From an uncultured Mycoplasmatota bacterium (GTDB lineage Bacteria; Bacillota_I; Bacilli_A; RF39; UBA660), in NCBI GenBank assembly GCA_947649365.1, contig CANSRH010000002.1:1-64000 (forward strand): a stretch of 64,000 nt of DNA, read 5' to 3'. Position numbers and translations under genes: made by a program. Every line of letters starts with the position of its first letter. The first letter of the stretch is position 1. Shown in pieces: positions 56,942 through 64,000 of the stretch. The notes under the pieces are model-generated. The model made no database searches. It was not told the DNA's origin and saw nothing but the letters and a program-made list of their open reading frames with translations.

Positions 56942-57150
56942 AAAAACGACACTTCCTAAGGACGAAAATGTCGTGGTACCACCTTAATTCCTAGTTTTCA
57001 CTAGCTTAAAATCCAATAAAGGAGATTACCCATTCTGCTCCAAAAGCAAGTTCATAAACTTTATTCATTCATTTCCACCAACCATGAACTCTCTAAAAAA
57101 TAAAAGATTTATTACTACTCTTTCTTCATTGCTTTTCTGTATTATAGTAG
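56942..57150 (-). promoter_or_regulatory. T-box leader upstream of the leuS operon
   Basis: Minus: AGAGAGTTCATGGTTGGTGGAAA, AAGGTGGTACCACGACATTTTCGTCC, terminator ...GTGTCGTTTTTTT. Confidence 0.9.
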
Positions 57151-57203
57151 ATTTTTACAAGTTTAGCAATTCTTTTTTATAAAAAACAAATTTTTTCTTC
57201 TTA

Positions 57204-57851
57204 TTAACTCATATAAGCATTCATTTTATTTAAACTCTTTTTTTCATACCTCGAAACCATAACTTGAGTCAAATGAAGTTTTTTAGCCACTTCACTTTGG
57301 GTCATATCTTCAAAATACCTACTCTCAATAATTTTTCTCTCTACATCACTTAGCATCTCTAAACCTTCATAAATAGCAATTCGGTCATCAACAGAAATAG
57401 TCTCTTCATGAGGAATCGTTTCATAAATACTACGATCGTCTTCTGTTCCTTTATCCAAACTTCCAATGGTTATTGTAGAGGCAACGATTGCTTCTTCTAT
57501 CGTTCTAACATCCACTCCAAGTTCCAAAGCAAGTTCTTCATTACTTGGAATATAGCCTCTTTTCTGTGCTAAAGAATAGCGATAGCTTTCAACAGAACGA
57601 TGCAAACGTAAATAATCCTTACTCACTTTTATCTGTTTTTGTGTAGCAAACTTATACATTTCTCCAAAAATAGAAAAATAGGCATAAGTAGAAAATTTCG
57701 TTGTACCATTTTTTTTATAATTTTTATATGCTGTTAACACACCGAGTGCACCTGCTTGAAACAAATCTTCTCGGTCACACCCATAAAAACGCTCATTCAT
57801 AATATCATAAATCAAACCAGCATTGGCTTGCACAATATCTTGATCAGTCAT
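57204..57851 (-). CDS. SigF/SigG-type sporulation RNA polymerase sigma factor-like protein
   Basis: EDLFQAGALGVLTAYKNY..KFSTYAYFSIFGEM, C-terminal TQSEVAKKLHLTQVMVSRYEKKSL. Confidence 0.85.
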   Translation of the reverse strand: MTDQDIVQANAGLIYDIMNERFYGCDREDLFQAGALGVLTAYKNYKKNGTTKFSTYAYFSIFGEMYKFATQKQIKVSKDYLRLHRSVESYRYSLAQKRGYIPSNEELALELGVDVRTIEEAIVASTITIGSLDKGTEDDRSIYETIPHEETISVDDRIAIYEGLEMLSDVERKIIESRYFEDMTQSEVAKKLHLTQVMVSRYEKKSLNKMNAYMS

Positions 57852-57865
57852 TTTCTATATTCTCC

Positions 57866-58198
57866 TTAGACTTGAATTAAATCTAAAGCGGACAGCTCAC
57901 TCGCAGTTTGTTTAATTCGTAATTTTTTAATCTCTTTTTTACAAGCATCGGGGACTTCACATAAATAAATTTGGCCTTTGTTCGTTCGTATCGCACATTT
58001 CGTATTCACTAAAGCATCGTACCCAGCCTCATCAATTCCTGTAAGTTCATAAAGGTTATAAACCAAAAACTTAATTTTATGTTTAAGTATGACAGGAACC
58101 AAATAATTATTCAACTTATAAGAACCCTTTCTAGTCAAGTTACCTCGAAGTCTAGCAAACAAGATTCCCTTATTGTACTCTAAATCTACGTGAAACAT
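57866..58198 (-). CDS. STAS-domain anti-sigma factor antagonist (SpoIIAA-like)
   Basis: ILFARLRGNLTRKGSYKLNNYL...KFLVYNLYELTGIDEAGYDAL; 14 bp upstream of the SigF-like gene. Confidence 0.7.
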   Translation of the reverse strand: MFHVDLEYNKGILFARLRGNLTRKGSYKLNNYLVPVILKHKIKFLVYNLYELTGIDEAGYDALVNTKCAIRTNKGQIYLCEVPDACKKEIKKLRIKQTASELSALDLIQV

Positions 58199-58286
58199 TT
58201 TTATCACCCTTGCTACCTCAATATAGGGCAAAAAAAAAGATTTTTAAACACTTTCGACAAGAGTTGTCAAAACTTCTTAGAATAAA

Positions 58287-58318
58287 AACAAAAAAAGACT
58301 CATCATCTGAGCCTCTTT
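58287..58318 (-). terminator. Intrinsic terminator
   Basis: Minus: AGAGGCTCAGATGATGAGTCTTTTTTT. Confidence 0.65.
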
Positions 58319-58319
58319 T

Positions 58320-59327
58320 CTACTTTTGATACAATTGTTTTGCTTTATCTTTGTTTTCTTTTGTATAACCACTTAATACATCTGGCATTTTATTAAGTAG
58401 TGATTCATACATTTCATCAAACATATTCAAATTTTTCTTACTTGCACTTACAGTTGCTAATTTTTTTGTTTTAGAATCCTTTAAAACAATCATCATACTT
58501 TTTTGACTTAAAGAACCATTATAACGATATTCATGAGGATAAATCCAAACAATATCTTTATAATCATAAAGCTCCAAACCAGCTGCATAACTAATCAAAT
58601 AGTTTTTAGTAATATACAAACTTGCTTTCTTGTAATGGAAACAATCAGATGAATCAAGTTCATTCAAGATAGTATCCCATTTTTCTTCTACCTTTTTCAT
58701 ATTCTTCTTAGTTCTTGCTTTTACACAAACAAATGCAATAATTAAAAGCCCACCAATAACAAAGAAGATAACACTCACAGAAAGCGTACTAATAATATCA
58801 TTATTTGGAGTTTCAAACGTATCCATATAAACTGTTCCCAAATAATCTTTAAAATTAGTTAAATTTAATACCTTTTCGCCTTTCATTTCATTATAGCTAT
58901 CAATAGCAATTTTCTTTAAATCTGATGGTATAGATTTGACCATACCATAAATTCTCTTTGCCTCTGGCGCAACAGCATTTTCATCTTCTGAATAAGAATA
59001 ATCATAAACAGGATTCAAATCCTCTCTATTCTTATCATTAAGATCTACAATATAAATATATTTTTCATCCCACACAAAGTAGGTTTTGTGATCCACTCCT
59101 GTATAATCATTGGTTGCAAAATAATCACTCATAATACTTACATCTACGTAAGCAAAATCTCCGGTCTTTGCATCCGCAAGCGCAACTGCATCTTTCGTAT
59201 AATCTTTTTTAGAAAAGTAATAAACGGCATCTGTAACAAGTGTTGACAAGATAACAAAAAGTCCAGCAATTAATAAACCGATTCCTTTTCTTTTAATAAT
59301 TTTTTCAAACTCTTCTCTCTTTCCCAT
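58320..59327 (-). CDS. Two-TM hypothetical membrane protein
   Basis: GLLIAGLFVILSTLVTDAVYYF and VSVIFFVIGGLLIIAFVCV TMs. Confidence 0.65.
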   Translation of the reverse strand: MGKREEFEKIIKRKGIGLLIAGLFVILSTLVTDAVYYFSKKDYTKDAVALADAKTGDFAYVDVSIMSDYFATNDYTGVDHKTYFVWDEKYIYIVDLNDKNREDLNPVYDYSYSEDENAVAPEAKRIYGMVKSIPSDLKKIAIDSYNEMKGEKVLNLTNFKDYLGTVYMDTFETPNNDIISTLSVSVIFFVIGGLLIIAFVCVKARTKKNMKKVEEKWDTILNELDSSDCFHYKKASLYITKNYLISYAAGLELYDYKDIVWIYPHEYRYNGSLSQKSMMIVLKDSKTKKLATVSASKKNLNMFDEMYESLLNKMPDVLSGYTKENKDKAKQLYQK

Positions 59328-59435
59328 ATAAAACTCCTCTTTCCATAAAAAGTATACCAAAAACAAAAAAATATGACAATATTTTCATTTTATTTTTTTA
59401 AAATTGCTTAAATAAATTGGCAAAAACAAAATTCC

Positions 59436-60926
59436 TTACGTAGAAGGAACTTCTTTAAATAAATTTTGAATTAAATTTTTTGCTTCATTCACAGAATCTT
59501 CATTCGGAAGCATAACATAAGATTTTACTCTTTTATAAGAATACGTATATTCTTTTCCATCACTCCCAGTCAAAACATAGGACTGAATCTCCCAATTTGG
59601 ATTTTCTTTAATCTGTTTTTTCACCAATTTGCCAATATTTTGGGTTCCAAAATTAGTAACAAACTTTCCCTCCAAAGTACCTAGCAAATCCGCATATTTA
59701 GTAATAATCGTTTTCGAAAGAATTTTATGCAAAATACCTTCCATCACCATTTGTTGATGTAAAACACGAGTTCGATCTCCCAAAGGTAAACTTTTTCTTT
59801 CTCGAACAAAAGCAAGAGCTTTTTTTCCATCCAAATGATTGATTCCCTTTTTAAAAGAATAATTTACCATTTTACCATCTTCTTCATAATAAGCGCGGAA
59901 AGGTTTATCAAGTTCTACATCAACACCACCCAACTCATCTACCAAAGAAACAAGAGAAGTAAAATTCACTTTTGCATAATAATTAATATCAATACCAAGT
60001 AAATCTTCCACAGTTTTCACAGACATATTCACTCCGTGCATACCTGCATGTGTTAGTTTATCTTTATAAGGCGAGTTGATTCCATGCAAAGACACATAAT
60101 AATCTCTCGGAATACTTGTAAATAGAACCTTGTGTGTCACTGGATTCACAGAAACCACCATATTGACATCACTTCTTGACACACTTGTAATCTTTCCATA
60201 ACTATCGATACCAGAAATAAAAATATTAAAAGGAGCATTCGTAATATCCACATGTTTAACCAAATCATCTTGAATTTCTATATCAATCGAAAACGTATAC
60301 AAAACCTCTACATTTCCTTTAAAATCCGTAAATTCTTCCTCCAAAATGTTTTTCTCAGACTCCTCTACCAAAAGAGCTGCTACCTCACGACTAACAAGAA
60401 GCTGATACAAAGAACTCAAATCCTCTTCTTCTTTATAATTCACATTTATTTTTTTACTCAAATGTTTCTTGGCTTCTATAAGCCCTTCCTCATCTCCAAG
60501 AGTAGCAACACCAATCATTCCTTCTTTTAAATCCTTCATCTTCTCATAAGAACCATTCTTCAAAACAAGAACACTATAATTCTCTGTATTGTAATTTCCA
60601 TTATTAGTAATTTTATGTAAAAAATCCATGGTTTTTATCACATAACCATCTAAAACAATCATCACAATCAAAAAAACTATAGAAAAAATCGTTCCAAAAA
60701 ATCGTTTTTTCCAACCTCTCCCCAAAATAAAGTACATCATCAAAAAATCAATAAACAAAAAAAGAAGTACAAGAAGAATAAAATAAACAATTGGAACCAT
60801 ATCCAAAAAATAAATAAGTCCTAAAGAGAAACAACTAACCACAAACAAGAAAAAGACAAGCCCACGAAAAAAAGGCTTATGTCTCCTATGTTTCACTGGT
60901 TTCTTTTCCATTTGCATAACATTCAC
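59436..60926 (-). CDS. LytR-CpsA-Psr (LCP) family protein
   Basis: ISGIDSYGKITSVSRSDVNMVVSVNPVTHKVLFTSIPRDYYVSL; ALAFVRERKSLPLGDRTRVLHQQ. Confidence 0.93.
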   Translation of the reverse strand: MNVMQMEKKPVKHRRHKPFFRGLVFFLFVVSCFSLGLIYFLDMVPIVYFILLVLLFLFIDFLMMYFILGRGWKKRFFGTIFSIVFLIVMIVLDGYVIKTMDFLHKITNNGNYNTENYSVLVLKNGSYEKMKDLKEGMIGVATLGDEEGLIEAKKHLSKKINVNYKEEEDLSSLYQLLVSREVAALLVEESEKNILEEEFTDFKGNVEVLYTFSIDIEIQDDLVKHVDITNAPFNIFISGIDSYGKITSVSRSDVNMVVSVNPVTHKVLFTSIPRDYYVSLHGINSPYKDKLTHAGMHGVNMSVKTVEDLLGIDINYYAKVNFTSLVSLVDELGGVDVELDKPFRAYYEEDGKMVNYSFKKGINHLDGKKALAFVRERKSLPLGDRTRVLHQQMVMEGILHKILSKTIITKYADLLGTLEGKFVTNFGTQNIGKLVKKQIKENPNWEIQSYVLTGSDGKEYTYSYKRVKSYVMLPNEDSVNEAKNLIQNLFKEVPST

Positions 60927-61010
60927 CTTACTTTATTTACTATCCTAATTATAAACAATACCTATAAGCTTTACAATAAATAGCTGTTGAATTGACAATC
61001 TTAGACATTG

Positions 61011-62156
61011 TTACAAAGAAGTTCCACTTGTAAACAAACTTAGAACTCTACCAAAAAGGGTAAGAAAACTAGCAGAAGAAACTTCTTCATTGACAACAAC
61101 ATTCACTTCCTTAATAATATTTCCCTCATTATCCATCACTTCCAAATAACCAACTTTTTCCCCTTTTTCCACTGGTGCTTTTATATCATCCACAACCAAA
61201 TGGTAATCAAACGTTTCATTACTATCCGTAACCCGAGACAAAATAGTAACATCTTGTTCCAAATACACTTTCACATTCTTTTGACTTCCCTTTTCAACTT
61301 TGACCTCACCAAGTTCCTTTTCTTTCTCCAAAAGAACATCCAGTTTATACGTATTGAAGCCATAATTTAACATAGTAACAGTATCTTTACTCCGTAAATC
61401 ACTTGTCTGTGCTTTCATAACAACGGACAACAAACGCATATCCCCTCGTTTTGCAGTCGTAGTAATACAATATCCAGCCTCATTCGTAAATCCCGTCTTC
61501 AAGCCATCCACACCCTCATAAAATCGAACCAAACGATTGGTATTAACAAGCCAAATACTAGACCCATCTGGTTTCTTCAAATAATCTTCATAAATACTTG
61601 TAAACTCCAATATTTTTTCATGTTTCAAAAGTTCAAGGGCCATAACAGACATATCTCTTGCCGTCGTATAATGATTCTCACTTTCAAGTCCATGAGGATT
61701 ATCAAAATGAGTCCCTGTAAGACCCAAAGCCTTAGCTTTATTATTCATTGCCTCTACAAAAGAAGCAACACTTCCATGCACTTTCTCTGCCATAGCAACA
61801 ACAGCATCATTTCCAGAAGCAATAGCAATTCCCTTCATAAGTTCTTTCACTTTATACTTTTCCCCAGTTTGTAAAAAAATTTGACTACCTCCCATACTAG
61901 ATGCATTATCACTAATCACAACATCGTCTTCCATAGTCAACTTTCCATTATCAATTGCCTCCATAATAAGAAGCATACTCATAACCTTCGTCATAGATGC
62001 TGGAGCCAATTTTTGATTGGAATTTTTCTCATAAATCACTTTCCCTGTGGATACTTCTAACAAAATGGCACTCTCAGAATTTGGAGTCAAATCCTCAGCA
62101 TAAACCATAGAAGTTCCTATAAAAAATGCACACAAGAACAGAATAAATTGTTTCAA
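61011..62156 (-). CDS. D-alanyl-D-alanine carboxypeptidase (DacF/DacA family)
   Basis: SMTKVMSM (SXXK), SGN, DGLKTGFTNEAGYC (KTG). Confidence 0.93.
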   Translation of the reverse strand: MKQFILFLCAFFIGTSMVYAEDLTPNSESAILLEVSTGKVIYEKNSNQKLAPASMTKVMSMLLIMEAIDNGKLTMEDDVVISDNASSMGGSQIFLQTGEKYKVKELMKGIAIASGNDAVVAMAEKVHGSVASFVEAMNNKAKALGLTGTHFDNPHGLESENHYTTARDMSVMALELLKHEKILEFTSIYEDYLKKPDGSSIWLVNTNRLVRFYEGVDGLKTGFTNEAGYCITTTAKRGDMRLLSVVMKAQTSDLRSKDTVTMLNYGFNTYKLDVLLEKEKELGEVKVEKGSQKNVKVYLEQDVTILSRVTDSNETFDYHLVVDDIKAPVEKGEKVGYLEVMDNEGNIIKEVNVVVNEEVSSASFLTLFGRVLSLFTSGTSL

Positions 62157-62287
62157 AACACATCACCTCTAATTAAAACTATGAAACCCCTAGCAAAATA
62201 TGACATAATCCTTGACAATCACTATAGTATTTTATTTTCAAATGGAAACACTATAAGATATAATAAAAAAAAGAAAGGAAAAACCAT

Positions 62288-63325
62288 ATGAAAAAAACAA
62301 AACGAATTTTAGGAATTCTACTCTTACTTATTATAATAGGAGCTACAACAACATACTTTTATTATTCCTCACATAAAATAGAAAACAAAGAGGTGAAAAA
62401 TACAATGAAAGAAGAACATCCATCCAAAACATTAGAAGTAGCAAAAGAAACTCCTGACTACCAAGAAAAGTACAAAAACGCTTACCAAGAAATTACCTAT
62501 CAAGAAGAAAAAGAGTTTATCAAACACATCAATACCTTATTAGACTTACAATACAATCCAGAGGAAATCAACAAAATCTATGCTTATCTAAAAGAAGAAA
62601 ACATTTTAAAACTTCTAAACCTAAACAAAATAAATATAGATCCTTACTACCAAATCAAAAACTTTGAAGTAGACAAAATAAAAGAATACGAAGAATACCA
62701 AGAAAAATACAAAACTACACTAGAAGATGCCGTTTTAAAAGTAAACATCGGATTAAATCAAGATTTCTACACAAACATCAAAGATATAGAAAACAAAAAC
62801 GAATACACAGTCTTAGTAAACAAATACCACTCTCTTGGAGACTACACTCCTACTGATTTAAAAAGTTTAAGTTATGATTCCAAATACCAATTAAGAGAAA
62901 AAGCAGCAGATGCTTTTGAAAAATTAATAAGTGCTGCAAAATTAGAAAACGTTTTTATAAGACCTTATAGTGCCTATCGTTCTTACACATATCAAACAGG
63001 TTTATACGACCGCTATGTCAAAAGAGATGGCAAATTAAAAGCCGATACCTATTCAGCAAGACCAGGTCACTCCGAACATCAAACGGGACTAGCCGTCGAT
63101 GTTTGGACAGAAGGAAAACAAGAAATTACTAAAAAAGATGCCGAATGGTTAAAACAAAACGCTCACAAATATGGTTTTATTATTCGTTACACAGAAGAAA
63201 ACCAAAACATTACAGGTTACATTGCAGAACCTTGGCATTTACGCTATTTAGGCATAGATATCGCAAGCGATGTAACAGAAAAAAAGATCACTTATGACGA
63301 ATATTACGATTTATACATCAAGTAA
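62288..63325 (+). CDS. M15 (VanY/LdcB-like) carboxypeptidase
   Basis: SARPGHSEHQTGLAVDVW ... AEPWHLRYLG. Confidence 0.9.
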   Translation: MKKTKRILGILLLLIIIGATTTYFYYSSHKIENKEVKNTMKEEHPSKTLEVAKETPDYQEKYKNAYQEITYQEEKEFIKHINTLLDLQYNPEEINKIYAYLKEENILKLLNLNKINIDPYYQIKNFEVDKIKEYEEYQEKYKTTLEDAVLKVNIGLNQDFYTNIKDIENKNEYTVLVNKYHSLGDYTPTDLKSLSYDSKYQLREKAADAFEKLISAAKLENVFIRPYSAYRSYTYQTGLYDRYVKRDGKLKADTYSARPGHSEHQTGLAVDVWTEGKQEITKKDAEWLKQNAHKYGFIIRYTEENQNITGYIAEPWHLRYLGIDIASDVTEKKITYDEYYDLYIK

Positions 63326-63356
63326 GCAAATAGCAAATTATCACCGAAAAGAAACA

Positions 63357-63378
63357 CAATCACTTCTAGGTGATTTTT
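63357..63378 (+). terminator. Intrinsic terminator
   Basis: ATCAC-TTCTAG-GTGATTTTTTT. Confidence 0.5.
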
Positions 63379-63429
63379 TTATGAGTAGGATATGATATGG
63401 TTAATCTGCGAAAGCGAGGTGCATGAGTT

Positions 63430-63636
63430 ATGAGAAGTAGAGTGAAATGGTTTAAAGACGAAAAAGGGTATGGCTTTATTCAATATACAGAAACAGAAGA
63501 TATTTTTGTACACTATTCTTCCATTGTTCAAAATGGATACAAATCTTTAAAAAAAGATGAAGAAGTCGAATTTGATTTAGTAAAAACCGATAAAGGCTAT
63601 CAAGCTGCCAATACGAAAAAAATAGAACACAAATAA
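63430..63636 (+). CDS. Cold-shock (CSD) protein
   Basis: VKWFKDEKGYGFIQYTETEDIFVHYSSI. Confidence 0.95.
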   Translation: MRSRVKWFKDEKGYGFIQYTETEDIFVHYSSIVQNGYKSLKKDEEVEFDLVKTDKGYQAANTKKIEHK

Positions 63637-63659
63637 TTATTAAGTGTTCTATTTTTTAT
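63624..63659 (+). terminator. Intrinsic terminator
   Basis: GAACAC...GTGTTCTATTTTTT. Confidence 0.6.
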
Positions 63660-63676
63660 TCAAATTCTTAAACGTT

Positions 63677-64000
63677 TTACAAACGTTCTGGTAATAACTT
63701 ATCCAAATACAAAAGAAGTTCCTCCGTTCTATACTTACCAGGATACTTCAGCCACTCCACTCCCATATTAAATACCGCTCCTAAATAAAAAGAGGCAACA
63801 ATATCACTAGGAATCTTTTGTAATGTTTTCTTTTCACTCTCCAAACGTTTTTGAATATCTTCATAGAAAGCTTGAAAAATCATATCTGTCACCACACCAT
63901 TTTTATTATGAATCAAAATACTAGAATAAAAACTTTCTCGCATTCCTACATGCTGAAAGAAAAGTCGCAACATTTCCAAATAATATTCTTTTGTATTGGT
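63677..64000 (-). CDS. C-terminal part of a TetR-family-like regulator, truncated at the window edge
   Basis: Frame stays open to 64000; helical YSSILIHNKNG..FYEDIQKRL...ASFYLGAVFNMGVEWLK typical of TetR C-terminal domains. Confidence 0.6.
   Translation of the reverse strand, partial: TNTKEYYLEMLRLFFQHVGMRESFYSSILIHNKNGVVTDMIFQAFYEDIQKRLESEKKTLQKIPSDIVASFYLGAVFNMGVEWLKYPGKYRTEELLLYLDKLLPERL

Overview
The window is AT-rich chromosomal DNA from a low-GC Gram-positive (Bacilli-like) bacterium. Housekeeping and cell-envelope genes (trpS, uppP, rmuC, tyrS, leuS, trmB, a rodA/ftsW-like gene, an LCP protein, dacF-like and vanY-like carboxypeptidases) flank one large accessory-looking block. No rRNA, tRNA, CRISPR array, transposase, integrase or relaxase was recognised. 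The main feature is a ~26 kb, all-minus-strand cluster at 9447-35627 that places a Tad/type IV pilus-like module next to a conjugation-type T4SS module. The Tad-like module has a CpaF-like ATPase, two TadB/TadC-like proteins, a CpaB/SAF-like protein, a TadZ/CpaE-like protein with a degenerate P-loop, and five tiny pilin-like proteins. The T4SS module has VirD4, a two-gene VirB4, a PrgI/VirB3-like protein, a two-gene VirB6, three VirB2-like proteins (two with large secreted Cys-rich domains) and an M23+lysozyme hydrolase. No mobility genes are present, so it is a candidate undescribed surface or secretion machine. Other notable loci: (i) a type III toxin-antitoxin locus at 43294-44066 with three ~35-nt pseudoknot-forming antitoxin repeats, an intrinsic terminator and a frameshifted ToxN/AbiQ-like toxin; (ii) a SpoIIAA-like/SigF-like pair at 57204-58198 that lacks an intervening spoIIAB and has DEAG in place of the phosphorylatable DSSG motif; (iii) a sigma-like gene split at a T9 run (4604-5522); (iv) two T-box leaders upstream of tyrS and leuS operons; (v) a structured intergenic hairpin pair near 3850-3917.
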